A stretch of 64,000 nt of DNA from Okeania sp. SIO2C9 (GCF_010672455.1 NZ_JAAHGO010000038.1:1-64000); one strand, 5' to 3'; shown: positions 48,644 to 58,920, counted from the first letter of the stretch. Notes: a model not told the origin generated them from the sequence alone. Made by a program: numbers and translations.

Positions 48644-51600
48644 AATGCACCTCTCACTCGCTCAGTTTGTTTGACATTAATTTGGGAAATTTGCTGATTC
48701 TTTTTTTGGAAAAAACCACCATCACGCATTTCTGATATGCTTTCTTTTACAGCATAAATAATATAATCAATATCTTCATCTGTATGAGCTGTGGAAATAA
48801 AACAAGCTGGTCCATTTCTTCCTTCCCACATATAAACACCCTTTTCAATTAGTTTATAGAACAGTAGATCCAATCCTATTGGTTGAGATTTATAGCTATA
48901 ATTACCAGATGGAACAAACCTAAATACAGAGCCAAAATTCACCATTTTAATTGGTACATCTTCTTGTTCAAAATAAGCATTTAGTGATGTTATTAACTTT
49001 GAAGTACGTTGATTTAGATTTTCTTGTAATGCTAATCCTTGAGTCTTTAAATGTTGCATAACTGCTCGCGCCGCAGACATACTCAAGGGATTTTTGTTAA
49101 AAGTGCCAGCGAAAAATGTCTGTAGTTTTTGAGGATAAGAGTCATCTCCATAGTTCCAATAACCACCATCAATGCCATTCATATAAACTGCTTTACCAGC
49201 AATTATTCCAATTGGTGTTCCACCACCCACACACTTACCGTAGGTAACAATGTCTGCATCAATGCCAAACCAACCTTGGGAACCCTTCTGATGAACACGA
49301 AAACCAGTCACTACTTCATCAAAAATTAGGGGAATATTAGCTTTTTTAGTAAATTGTCTCAGTTGTTGCAAAAATTCTTTTGGCTGTAAATCTATTCGGC
49401 GAGTTTGCACGGGTTCAACTATAACAGCAGCTAATTCATGGGCATAAGTTTTAATAATTTCTAGAGATTTAGCTGTACCGTAAGTAAGAACTATAACGTC
49501 ATCAACCATACGTTGCAGTATCCCTGGCAGCACAGGGCTAGATTTTATCTCCTCATTGGCTGCTGCCATAGCTAAAACACCATCAAATTGACCGTGATAA
49601 GAATCATCAAAAATCACAATTTTGTCACGACCGGTAGCTAGTCTTGCTAAACGCAATGCAGTCATCACTGATTCTGTGCCAGAATTACAGAATGCAACTC
49701 GTTCCATACCTGTTAGTTCGTGAATTAATTGTGCTACTTCCCCTGCCAGTTTAGCTTGTGGATCAATTTGAATTCCTTGCTTTAACTGATTTTGTAGAGC
49801 TTCAATAATAAACTGTGGTTGATGACCAAACAGATGTACGCCAAACCCCATGCAAATATCTATGTATTCATTACCATCAATATCCCACATCCTAGACCCT
49901 TTAGAAGACTCTCCAATAATAGGATATTTCATCTCTTTGAGTTCAATACGAAACCCTACTGCCGATCTTTTATCGGCCATAACTGAGCGACAATCTAAGG
50001 CTCTTTGCTTAGATTTTTGAGTTTTCCTAGTATAAGTAGAAATAAATTTCTCTAAGTAACTCTTTTGCTGTTCGCTCAAAGATACTTTGCTGGGAGAAGT
50101 TGTCGGATATATTCTTTCTTTTGTCTTATTTTTCGAGTCTGCTTGAGCAATAATCACTGCTTCTTTAGATAAAGCTGTTGATGTTCCCTCAATCTCAGGA
50201 ATAATGACAACTTCAGCAAAACCATTTTTACTTAGGAATTGCTCCCACTTGGATTTACTTAGTAAGGGATAATTAGGGCGTAAGTCTAAATCGCTGAATT
50301 TTTGCCATCCTTCTAATAGCCCAAAGATTAAATCCAACCATCTCTGAGGAGTTGTCTTTTCCCACAAAACTAACATTCCCCCTGGTGCTAATAGTTGTCG
50401 CACATGGGATAAAGTCTCACTCATAGAAGTAGTAGCATGAAGCACATTAGCAGCAATAATCACATCGTAACTGTGAGACTCAAATCCTTGATTAGCTGGG
50501 TTCTTCTCAATATCTAAAGTTTGATAAAGCACATAAGAATAATCTCTGAATTTTTCTTTAGCTCTGACATTGAAAAATCCTCCTATATCCGTAAATACAT
50601 ATTCGGTTTGGCTAGGATTGAGATGAGGCAAAATATAACTTGTAGTTCCTCCAGTACCTGCGCCTATCTCCAAAAATCTTACTCCATGATTTGCTGGTAA
50701 CTGCTCTATACCTGTAGCGATCGCTTTTTGAATAATATTATTCATCACCTGAGCAGGAGGAGATTCTTGATAGAGTTTGGTTGCGGTAGTTAAGTCTCCT
50801 TCTGGAAAAAGCAGTTGTATTGGATTTAATTTCCCTTGCAGTACCCTGCTCAGTTGAGAAGCGCAGCGATGAAGCAGGGTAAGTTCAGCTTGAGCATTGG
50901 GATATTGACTCAACAACTTCTGACTTTTCTCTTCTGGGTTAGCTCCCTCTAGAGTTTGCACCATTTGCCACTGCTTTGGGGTTGACCGCAAGATTCCTAC
51001 TTCTGCTAGTATCTCTAACAGACGCTTGAACAATCGCTGCTGGTCACTAACTACACCTAAGTTTTGGGCTGCTGATTCTGTAGAAAAGCTTTCTCCTGGT
51101 TGGTAAGACCAGCCAATTTCTTGTAGTGCCTGCACTATATAATCTACACTTAAATTTTCTAACTCAGTTGGTATTTCCCCGTAACTATCTAAATCTGCCT
51201 GAACTATTAATTCTGGCAAAATTGAATTGAGTTGCTGCTCAATTTCTACTGGGGTTCGTAAATAATCCCTTGGTGGTAATTTATCAAAACTAACAGTTGA
51301 ACTTTCTTGTGTAAGTTTACCAGATGATTGGACAGATTTTGATTTTGCTTCTACTGTAGGAGTAAAATTTTCTCTATTAAATATCTGATTGACTTTTTGT
51401 TGTGGATTTTTGTTAATATAATCATCTAATACCTGTTGTTCACTGTTCAATACATATTGGTTGCCTTGCAAAACTTCTAACTGCTTAGACATAACCTGGA
51501 GTTGCTGCTCCATAATTCTTTCAATAGCAGTTGTTGCTCTTGGCATTTCAGATTTTACAGGTGCTAAGTTTTCCTGAGATGGAAGTGGTTGTATCAAAGG

Positions 51601-54600
51601 AATTTTTACTGATTGCGGTATGGGTGATCGCTTCTCAGCAGTCTCTTTTTCATCGGACTCTGGCGGTAAATTTTTATCTATATACTCGGCTAAATTAGCT
51701 ACCGTTGTTAATTCTTCAAAAAATTGGCGAATAGTAATATTTATTCCATAGTTTTTTTCTATCTTCCTTCCTGCTGCCATTAAAGTCAGGGAATCAGCTC
51801 CCAACTCCAACAGTTGATTATGAATATCTATTTGTGATGATTCTTCAAAACCTAACTCCTTGGCTATAATTTGACAAATTTCTGCTACAATTTTCTCTCG
51901 GCGTTTGTATGTTTCTGTTGGTATTTTCATTTGCATAAATTCATTTTTTTCCTGAATTAGTAAGGTGTTTTGCTCTAAATTTGTTCTTTTCTCTTCACTC
52001 CAAGAATCAATTGTTGGAGCATAATCGTTTTTGATTGATTTAGTTTCTACTTGTTTTAGTCCATTATTTTGAATATCCAACCAATACCGTTGCCTCTGGA
52101 ATGGATAAGTTGGCAACACTACTTTCTGATCAGGATAATCTTTGTGAAACCCTAACCAATCTATCTTGATCCCTTTCACATATAACTGCCCCAAACTCTC
52201 AAACATCTGCTGCAAATCTTCTTTTGGCGGACGCAAAGAAGGCAACCATAAACCCACATCCCCAGGCAAACATTGCCTTCCCATGCCCAATAATATTGGT
52301 TTTGGTCCGATTTCCAAGAACATTTCATATCCTTGCTCATACAGAATTTTCATACTATCGGCAAACCTAACTGGTTGTCGGACATGACTTACCCAATATT
52401 CAGCTTTAGTGATTTCCACACCCACTTTTTGACCAGTTAAATTTGATACAAGTGGTATTTTAGGTTGATTATAGGTTACTTCTTTGGCTACTACTTCAAA
52501 TTCTGTTAATATCGGTTCCATCAATGGGGAATGAAAAGCATGGGAAACCTTTAAACGCTTAGTCTTTACTCCTATGGTCTCTAACTTACCGCAAATAGTT
52601 ACTATGGCTTCACTCTCACCAGAAATTACTATACTTTCCGGTCCATTTATAGCTGCTATTGTCACTTGTGAACTGTAGTCCCCTATGACTTCTGTCACCT
52701 GAGATTCTGAGGCCATTACTGACACCATCTCTCCACCAGGAGGTAACTGCTGCATTAACCGTCCCCGCATCGCTATTAATTTTAGACCCTCTTCTAGACT
52801 AAACACTCCTGCTACTGTTGCTGCTACATATTCACCCACACTATGACCCATGACTACATCTGGCTTTATTCCCCAGGATTCCCATAACTTAGCCAAAGCA
52901 TATTCTATGGCAAACAGAGCAGGTTGAGTATAAGCAGTCTCAGCCAATAACGACTCACTATCTCCAAAAATCACGTCTAGTAGCGATCGCTCTAATTTTC
53001 CTCTCAACAAAGTATCACATCTTTCCAACTCCTGGCGAAATAAGGGTTGTGTCTCATAAAGCTGACGCCCCATTCCTAGATATTGAGAACCCTGCCCCGT
53101 AAACAGAAAGGCTACTTTCACCGCCTCTTCTTTGGTTTGACCACCAATTCCCTCTATTCCAGACTCAAAATCATGTAACTGTTCTGCGATTTTTACCACA
53201 GACTCTCCCACCACAGCCAAACGATGCTTTAGCTGCGCTCTACCTATATTGGCACTAAAGCTCACATCTGACAAAGCCAAACCAGAGTTCTCCTCTAGGA
53301 AATTAGCATACTTTCTCCTCAGTTTTAGCAAAGCTGATTCTGAGTTGGCTGAAAGGGTAAGAATGTGAATCGGCCGTTCTACTTTTGAATTTTGACTTTC
53401 TAGCCCAGCTTTCCCTTGTGCCTGTGGTCGATACAGAGTCTCATTGTTTTTCACTTCAACTGGAGCTTCTTGCACAATCACATGAGCATTTGTACCACTA
53501 AATCCAAATGAACTCACTCCTGCTAACCGAGGCTTAACAGCCTCCTCTATTCTCCATTCTCTGTTCTCAGTCGGAATCACTAAGGGCATCTTATCCAGTC
53601 TAATTTCTGGATTCAGTTGCTGAAAATGTAAGTGACGGGGAATCCTTTGATGTTGCATTGACAAAATTACTTTCATTAATCCAGCCATACCTGCAGCAGC
53701 TTCGGTATGCCCAATATTTGTCTTGACTGAACTCACTATCAATGGATTATTTAACTCTCGCCCTTCTCCATACACTGCTTCTAAGGCTTTCAACTCCACT
53801 GGGTCTCCTAAAGCTGTTCCAGTGCCATGTGCTTCTATATATTGCACATCATCAGGTGATACTCCAGCTTCATCTAAAGCCTTTCTCAGCAAATCCGACT
53901 GAGCTTGCCTATTAGGAGCGGTCAACCCATTACTTGATCCATCCTGGTTGATAGCACTGCCCCTCACAATCGCTAGAATTTTATCTCCATCTTCTATCGC
54001 TAAACTCAGAGGCTTTAGTACCACTACCCCACATCCCTCACTCCGGACATAACCATTTGCTGCTGCGTCAAAAGTTTTGCAACGTCCATCGGGAGAAAGC
54101 ATACCTGCCTGGGAATAAGTCAGACTCAATTCTGGAGATAGCATCAGATTTACTCCTGCAGCTAAAGCCAGATTACATTCCCCCTTCAACAAACTTTGAG
54201 TTGCTAGATGTAGTGCTACTAAGGAACTTGAACAAGCAGTGTCCACACACAGAGTCGGCCCTTGTACTCCTAAAAAATAAGCTAGACGACCTGCTGCTAC
54301 TGATGATGAGTTACCTGTGCTAAAATAAGCTCCCAACTTATTCGGTTGATTTTGTTTGACCATGAGTAGTTCATAGTCATGAGAAATCATACCTACAAAC
54401 ACTCCTGTCTGTGTACCTACTAATGAATCTGGAGCTATTCCTGCTCTTTCCAACGCTTGCCAACTTTCTTCCAGTAAGATACGATGCTGAGGATCTGTAC
54501 CGCTCGCTTCTCGTGGAGACATATGAAACAATGGGGCATCAAAATACTCTACCTGGTCTAAAAAACCACCAAACCGACTTCCATTTAGCTCTGCTCCGTT

Positions 54601-57120
54601 AAGCTCTACACAATAATTGTCTACATCCCACCTAGTTTTTGGTACTTGTGCGATCGCGTCTCTGCCCTCAGATAATAACTGCCAAAAATCTTCCGGGTTA
54701 TTGACTCCTCCAGGAAATCTGCAAGCCATACCAATAATTGCTACTCCTGACTCAGGCAGCACCTGGCTGCTATTAGCTGCCTGCTCTACCTGTGGAATAG
54801 TTTGGCTATTAATCTTGAGTTTCTGGGAGCTTTCATCTGTTTTGACTACTAATTGTTGAGCTGGTGTTGAAGGGAAATTCAATTGCTGATTAAAATATCC
54901 CCCTAGAGCTACTGCTGTGCTATAGTCGAAGAATATTGTTGAATCCAATTTTATGCCTAAACCCTTTTCTAGTAAGCTTCTGAGTTCTAGTAAATCTAAA
55001 GAGTCTAAACCCATCTCTCTGATTGGTCGGTTGTATGAAAAAGCTGAACTCCGTTTTTTACCAAGCAGTTTTTTAATTGAGTTCTCTATCAATACTAAAA
55101 CATCCTTCACTTTTTCTGCTTCCACCTTTTGAATAGGGAACTCTACTTCTGTTTTCTTCTCTTCTAATTGCTCGCTTAGTTCATATTTAATCAGTACACC
55201 ACTCCCTTGATTATCTAAATCCTCTGGCCTATAGTTGGGTACAATACCTACTATTGATGCACCTCCTTCTACATGGAACCTCAGTATGGGGTCTAATACT
55301 TCTCCTGTATCATTGCATTTTTCTATATATTCTCTCATTGACATCTGAGAATGATTGTGATATTCTTTGCAACGAGTTACTCCCGCTACCCCCTCTATAC
55401 CTCCCTTTAAGGCTGCCCATTGCAGTGTGAATTTTCGGAACTCGTCTGCCCATCCTCTTCCTTGTATCTGAGGATGGATATTCAGATTCAAAAATTGCAG
55501 CACTTCTCCATCTGGTGTCCTCAGAGAGCCTAAATTCTTAAATTTTGATGATTTGAGGCTTTCTATATTTTCTATCCTTTGTGTGTAAATTACCCCTACT
55601 ACTTCTTTATCTACTTCTAATACTAAGTGGTTTTTGGGTGAGTCTTTAATTCGTTGCTCTATTAAACTCTTTGAACATTGCAAATGTGGCTCCCAGCATT
55701 GCTTCTCGAGATTCATTAAGGCTGAAATATCTTCTAGTTGTGGATGCCTAATTGTGTAGCTTCTCTTTTCAAAATTATTTAACGTGATCCGGGTAAATGG
55801 AAATACTCTAGGATATTTTCGGAAAAATTGGGTCTTAGGAAATAAACCTACCTCTGCTGCTGCCATTAAGAACACATCTGCTTCTACTAAATGTTGCATT
55901 GAGAAAGCATGATAAGCATCAAAATGTAGAGATTCACTTTCATCTAAATATTTTTTAACTATTCCTGGTGTTAAACTGTGTACTTCTAAAAGCAATAATC
56001 CATGTCTAGTTACTATTGATGACCATCTTTCTAGATGTTCTACTAAACTTTGTACTGCTATGTGAGGGGGTATTAGTTTGCCTTCAGTATCTACATCTAC
56101 TACTTGATAATCTAAGTGAGACCGTGCTTCTGCTTTTTCTCTGTCTTGGGGAGCTATAAATGGTCGGTCATGGTCTAGAAATGAACGAATATGTAATACT
56201 TTTTCTGGCTCTATTCCTTGTGCTTTTAGTTGCTCTAATAATTTTTCTGGTGCTCCTATATCTCCTGGAATCACTAGATGGGGAATCTCTGCTAAATTTT
56301 TATCTGTGACATCTAATGCTTCTTGATTGTAGTCTGCTCCTACCATGATGATAGGATATTCTGTTAAGACTTTTCCCCTAGCACAAAATTGTTTGATGAT
56401 TTTATATATTCGTTTAAGTAAAGTTCCATCCCCACAACCCATATCTACTATATAGCTTGGTTGCTCTTCTATTGGCTGTTGGTTAAATATAGATATAATT
56501 ATTTCATCTGTGTCGGCAAAAAACTTTTCGTGTTGAAAGCCACTTGCTACTACATTTAATGTTCTATCTAGATGTCTTTCGTTTTTTGTATTGTCTCTTT
56601 CAAATACTTTCTGAGGATTTCCAAATAGCAATTCTTTCATCTGTGACAGCATAGGAGCATAAGATGCTGTTGTTCCTACGTTTAAGGCTCTGTCACTCAT
56701 AAATCTACCTATATCTGTTAAATATAGCCCTTCTGTTTTTTCTTCTGCCCATCCTAAATTGATGAATAGTGTAGATAATTCTTGTTGGACTGAATCTTTT
56801 AATGTGTTGAATAATTTCTTTGATTCATGTAGTAAGTTTTGCTTCTTGAGTTCTAGTAGCAGGGGGATGACTAATACTCCATCCAATAAATCACTGAGTA
56901 AGGAGTTTTCTGTATCCCATCTTCGAGATGAACGATTAATCCAACTGCTGATTCCTGTTTCTACTTCTCCTTTTAAATACAACTCAAATGGATACTTATA
57001 TAAGCTCATCAGAGCTTTGGGGATGATTTGATATTGTTGACTTTGTTCTGTTAATATGTATTCTTCTGTTTGAGAGCGATACAAGAATGATAGTGACTCT
57101 AGCAGTCGCAGAGCCACCAT
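48640..57120 (-). CDS. PKS: MT-GNAT-ACP loading module fused to KS-AT-ACP-cMT-aminotransferase
   Basis: A 2826-residue first protein of the line. SxtA-like loading part: methyltransferase (DMGCGDGTLLK ~227, HIRSFLDHDRPF), GNAT decarboxylase/transferase (GVTRCKEY, LRFHVEGGA), ACP (MGLDSLDLLELR ~705). Extension part: KS (~793-1220; DTACSSS, EAHGTGT, NIGHTEA), AT (GHSVGEY ~1425, HAFHSP typical of malonyl-CoA), ACP (LGADSLTLM ~1775), coiled-coil linker (TAIERIMEQQLQVMSKQL), C-methyltransferase (LEIGAGTGGTT ~2152), and class-III PLP aminotransferase (Lys of TYGKCVGGG ~2627). No KR is present, so the beta-keto group is left for transamination. Expected product: an alpha-methyl-beta-amino acyl-ACP. 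The N-terminus lacks ~50 residues seen in SxtA, and upstream frames are broken. Confidence 0.85.
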   Translation of the reverse strand: MVALRLLESLSFLYRSQTEEYILTEQSQQYQIIPKALMSLYKYPFELYLKGEVETGISSWINRSSRRWDTENSLLSDLLDGVLVIPLLLELKKQNLLHESKKLFNTLKDSVQQELSTLFINLGWAEEKTEGLYLTDIGRFMSDRALNVGTTASYAPMLSQMKELLFGNPQKVFERDNTKNERHLDRTLNVVASGFQHEKFFADTDEIIISIFNQQPIEEQPSYIVDMGCGDGTLLKRIYKIIKQFCARGKVLTEYPIIMVGADYNQEALDVTDKNLAEIPHLVIPGDIGAPEKLLEQLKAQGIEPEKVLHIRSFLDHDRPFIAPQDREKAEARSHLDYQVVDVDTEGKLIPPHIAVQSLVEHLERWSSIVTRHGLLLLEVHSLTPGIVKKYLDESESLHFDAYHAFSMQHLVEADVFLMAAAEVGLFPKTQFFRKYPRVFPFTRITLNNFEKRSYTIRHPQLEDISALMNLEKQCWEPHLQCSKSLIEQRIKDSPKNHLVLEVDKEVVGVIYTQRIENIESLKSSKFKNLGSLRTPDGEVLQFLNLNIHPQIQGRGWADEFRKFTLQWAALKGGIEGVAGVTRCKEYHNHSQMSMREYIEKCNDTGEVLDPILRFHVEGGASIVGIVPNYRPEDLDNQGSGVLIKYELSEQLEEKKTEVEFPIQKVEAEKVKDVLVLIENSIKKLLGKKRSSAFSYNRPIREMGLDSLDLLELRSLLEKGLGIKLDSTIFFDYSTAVALGGYFNQQLNFPSTPAQQLVVKTDESSQKLKINSQTIPQVEQAANSSQVLPESGVAIIGMACRFPGGVNNPEDFWQLLSEGRDAIAQVPKTRWDVDNYCVELNGAELNGSRFGGFLDQVEYFDAPLFHMSPREASGTDPQHRILLEESWQALERAGIAPDSLVGTQTGVFVGMISHDYELLMVKQNQPNKLGAYFSTGNSSSVAAGRLAYFLGVQGPTLCVDTACSSSLVALHLATQSLLKGECNLALAAGVNLMLSPELSLTYSQAGMLSPDGRCKTFDAAANGYVRSEGCGVVVLKPLSLAIEDGDKILAIVRGSAINQDGSSNGLTAPNRQAQSDLLRKALDEAGVSPDDVQYIEAHGTGTALGDPVELKALEAVYGEGRELNNPLIVSSVKTNIGHTEAAAGMAGLMKVILSMQHQRIPRHLHFQQLNPEIRLDKMPLVIPTENREWRIEEAVKPRLAGVSSFGFSGTNAHVIVQEAPVEVKNNETLYRPQAQGKAGLESQNSKVERPIHILTLSANSESALLKLRRKYANFLEENSGLALSDVSFSANIGRAQLKHRLAVVGESVVKIAEQLHDFESGIEGIGGQTKEEAVKVAFLFTGQGSQYLGMGRQLYETQPLFRQELERCDTLLRGKLERSLLDVIFGDSESLLAETAYTQPALFAIEYALAKLWESWGIKPDVVMGHSVGEYVAATVAGVFSLEEGLKLIAMRGRLMQQLPPGGEMVSVMASESQVTEVIGDYSSQVTIAAINGPESIVISGESEAIVTICGKLETIGVKTKRLKVSHAFHSPLMEPILTEFEVVAKEVTYNQPKIPLVSNLTGQKVGVEITKAEYWVSHVRQPVRFADSMKILYEQGYEMFLEIGPKPILLGMGRQCLPGDVGLWLPSLRPPKEDLQQMFESLGQLYVKGIKIDWLGFHKDYPDQKVVLPTYPFQRQRYWLDIQNNGLKQVETKSIKNDYAPTIDSWSEEKRTNLEQNTLLIQEKNEFMQMKIPTETYKRREKIVAEICQIIAKELGFEESSQIDIHNQLLELGADSLTLMAAGRKIEKNYGINITIRQFFEELTTVANLAEYIDKNLPPESDEKETAEKRSPIPQSVKIPLIQPLPSQENLAPVKSEMPRATTAIERIMEQQLQVMSKQLEVLQGNQYVLNSEQQVLDDYINKNPQQKVNQIFNRENFTPTVEAKSKSVQSSGKLTQESSTVSFDKLPPRDYLRTPVEIEQQLNSILPELIVQADLDSYGEIPTELENLSVDYIVQALQEIGWSYQPGESFSTESAAQNLGVVSDQQRLFKRLLEILAEVGILRSTPKQWQMVQTLEGANPEEKSQKLLSQYPNAQAELTLLHRCASQLSRVLQGKLNPIQLLFPEGDLTTATKLYQESPPAQVMNNIIQKAIATGIEQLPANHGVRFLEIGAGTGGTTSYILPHLNPSQTEYVFTDIGGFFNVRAKEKFRDYSYVLYQTLDIEKNPANQGFESHSYDVIIAANVLHATTSMSETLSHVRQLLAPGGMLVLWEKTTPQRWLDLIFGLLEGWQKFSDLDLRPNYPLLSKSKWEQFLSKNGFAEVVIIPEIEGTSTALSKEAVIIAQADSKNKTKERIYPTTSPSKVSLSEQQKSYLEKFISTYTRKTQKSKQRALDCRSVMADKRSAVGFRIELKEMKYPIIGESSKGSRMWDIDGNEYIDICMGFGVHLFGHQPQFIIEALQNQLKQGIQIDPQAKLAGEVAQLIHELTGMERVAFCNSGTESVMTALRLARLATGRDKIVIFDDSYHGQFDGVLAMAAANEEIKSSPVLPGILQRMVDDVIVLTYGTAKSLEIIKTYAHELAAVIVEPVQTRRIDLQPKEFLQQLRQFTKKANIPLIFDEVVTGFRVHQKGSQGWFGIDADIVTYGKCVGGGTPIGIIAGKAVYMNGIDGGYWNYGDDSYPQKLQTFFAGTFNKNPLSMSAARAVMQHLKTQGLALQENLNQRTSKLITSLNAYFEQEDVPIKMVNFGSVFRFVPSGNYSYKSQPIGLDLLFYKLIEKGVYMWEGRNGPACFISTAHTDEDIDYIIYAVKESISEMRDGGFFQKKNQQISQINVKQTERVRGAL

Positions 57121-57215
57121 TAAATGTCCACTATTGGCTCCCGACTACCCAACTGCTTCTCAAAAGTGTCCCATCTCCAAGTTGAGTCTAGAGTCAGAGT
57201 ATACTATGCTGCTGA
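57121..57215 (-). pseudogene. Degenerate extension of the methyltransferase N-terminus
   Basis: Directly upstream of the ATG at 57120 the same frame reads SGANSGHL and then meets TAG and TGA. The next frame reads WRWDTFEKQLGSR. Together, FEKQLGSR and GANSGHLMVALRLLESL align with the SxtA segment LGANDGHFQVALRMMESL. Coding homology therefore continues upstream through a frameshift, and the first ~40 residues of the family are missing. Confidence 0.55.
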
Positions 57216-57246
57216 TTAGCTATTTCCTAGTTATCATTAATTTAGC

Positions 57247-58275
57247 ATGGAACTCCAAGACTTTCTGAGAACAGACCTTAAGTACGATGTTAAAACCCTC
57301 GCTGATGATGAAAACCTGACTCGCGAGATTCAGGCCATACTTGTGGACCTAAATATGCTTAACCCTCCAGTAGATGGCATATTTGGCCCATTAACTACAG
57401 CAGCACTTCATCGGTTTCAAGTGGATCAAAAAAGTGGTGAGGCTGGATATTTAGGCGAGAAAACTACGAAAAAGTTATTCGAGGCCAAGGAAGCAAATAT
57501 TCCGGCTGCCCCAATTATCCTCAAAACTAAAAAAGATACTATTCTTAAGTCTAGACCGCTTCAATCTTCTCAATTAACTGAGTCAGAAAAACACCATATC
57601 TTAGCCAATCAAGAGTTTCAACTTTTGGCTTATGTTCCTGTTAGAAACCACTTCCGAATTGCTTTTCGGAATAATAAGCACAATAGTTTAGGAGTTTGGT
57701 ATATCCATGAAAAACATATTGAAATTTTAGAAAATAATCAAGTTGTGCATCCCAAGCTTAAACCAGATACTGTTAGAATTAAGGTTCCCTACAAATCAAA
57801 ACTAGATGATTGGTATAATCCTACAGGTTTATGTAATATTACTTCTATCGCTTCCTGTTTAGAGTTTTTGCAGGCTAATCGAATGTCTAATTATGGTCAA
57901 TTTGAAGAAGAACTTTATGAATATGCTTTAAATCAAGGTTACAGTCGTCATAGTCCAGATCATCTAGCTAGGATTGTGAGAGATTATGGATGTAGAGATA
58001 ATTTTAAAACTAATGCCACTATTGAAGAAGTTAAAGATTGGCTAGTAGGAGGAAATCCTGTGGCCATACACAGTTATTTTACTTCTTTTGGTCATTTGAT
58101 TGTCGGTGTTGGTTTTGATAATGAAGGATTATTTATCCATGACCCATACGGGGAATGGTTTTCTACTGGATATCGTACTGACTTAAGTGGTGCTTATTTA
58201 CATTATTCTTATAGATTAATTCGTAATGTTTGTATGCCAGATGGGAGTTTCTGGGTACATTTTATTTCAAAGTAG
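57247..58275 (+). CDS. Peptidoglycan-binding and C39-like cysteine peptidase domain protein
   Basis: A 342-residue protein, divergent from the PKS/NRPS operon with 126 bp between. Residues ~20-80 form a PG_binding_1 domain (LNMLNPPVDGIFGPLTTAAL, RFQVDQ). Residues ~95-160 are an SH3-like segment (LQSSQLTESEKHHI, LGVWYIHEKHIEIL). Residues ~180-342 are a C39-like papain-fold domain with candidate catalytic Cys in PTGLCNITSIAS, His in SFGHLIVGVGF and Asp in FIHDPYGEW. There is no obvious signal peptide. It may cleave or bind cell-wall or peptide substrates. Its position suggests but does not prove a link to the cluster. Confidence 0.75.
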   Translation: MELQDFLRTDLKYDVKTLADDENLTREIQAILVDLNMLNPPVDGIFGPLTTAALHRFQVDQKSGEAGYLGEKTTKKLFEAKEANIPAAPIILKTKKDTILKSRPLQSSQLTESEKHHILANQEFQLLAYVPVRNHFRIAFRNNKHNSLGVWYIHEKHIEILENNQVVHPKLKPDTVRIKVPYKSKLDDWYNPTGLCNITSIASCLEFLQANRMSNYGQFEEELYEYALNQGYSRHSPDHLARIVRDYGCRDNFKTNATIEEVKDWLVGGNPVAIHSYFTSFGHLIVGVGFDNEGLFIHDPYGEWFSTGYRTDLSGAYLHYSYRLIRNVCMPDGSFWVHFISK

Positions 58276-58620
58276 AAGAAGGAAGAAGAAAGAAGGAAGA
58301 AGGAAGAAGAAAAAAAGACTAATATACTAATATTAAGTCTGGTGGCATCGGTATTTTCAACAATTATTAATTATTAATTATTAATTATTAATTATTACCC
58401 CTCCTTGAAAAGAAGAGGATTGACTCAAATGAATTGAATCGGTTATTTTTAAGCATATATTTTCGAGATGTATTTGTAGTATTCTTTTTTGAAACTGGTG
58501 CTATGAAACTTAAAACCTATCATTTTCCCAATACCTCTAGCACCAGAAGTTAAAAGACCCTAGCTGCGATGGCTAAACCTGTGATGACTCCTATTATTTC
58601 CTTTACCGAAAAGCGATGTT
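58276..58620. other. Purine microsatellite and partial R1
   Basis: A GAAGAAGGAAGAAGAAAGAA microsatellite follows the peptidase stop. Then comes a partial R1-type repeat (TTATTAATTATTAATTATTA, then CTCCTTGAAAAGAAGAGG, 58362-58421). No gene. Confidence 0.5.
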
Positions 58621-58625
58621 GAAAG

Positions 58626-58920
58626 CCCCCGTGTTTTAACCGGGGGATGAAAACAAGCAAGTCGTTTAGACAAGACTTCTAAAGTTTTCCTGTGCTATTA
58701 TTACCTACAATAACTGTTCGGTCTGCCCGTTTCTTTCTTTAGATGGTGACAATCTACCTAATTATGGTGAAAAACTCGGTGCTGGTGCTCGGAACCTGAG
58801 TCCGAGCAAGGAAGCACCGACCCTACGGGCCAATGATTGGAAACCGTCAGGAAAAAGAATAAAGCGATGCAGCGCCGCCAAAGGGGGTTTCCCCCATGAG
58901 CGACTGCATCAAGACAGCGT
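58626..58920 (+). pseudogene. IS200/IS605 hairpin and possible TnpB tail relic
   Basis: CCCCCG..CGGGGG (58626-58646) forms a strong hairpin of the type seen at IS200/IS605 ends. About 90 bp on, a plus-strand frame reads NCSVCPFLSLDGDNLPNYGE, then PSKEAPTLRAN and WKPSGKRIK, which resembles the disordered tail often read from the 3' region of cyanobacterial tnpB genes. No RuvC motif is left. Confidence 0.4.

Noticed and set aside
48640-57120. Saxitoxin biosynthesis locus
   Set aside because: Only the SxtA-like loading tridomain is shared. The AONS-type SxtA4 domain, amidinotransferase and tailoring genes are absent, and the protein continues as a PKS.
57247-58275. C39 peptidase of a bacteriocin ABC exporter (PCAT)
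   Set aside because: There are no transmembrane or ATPase domains, no leader-peptide gene nearby, and the N-terminus is a peptidoglycan-binding domain.
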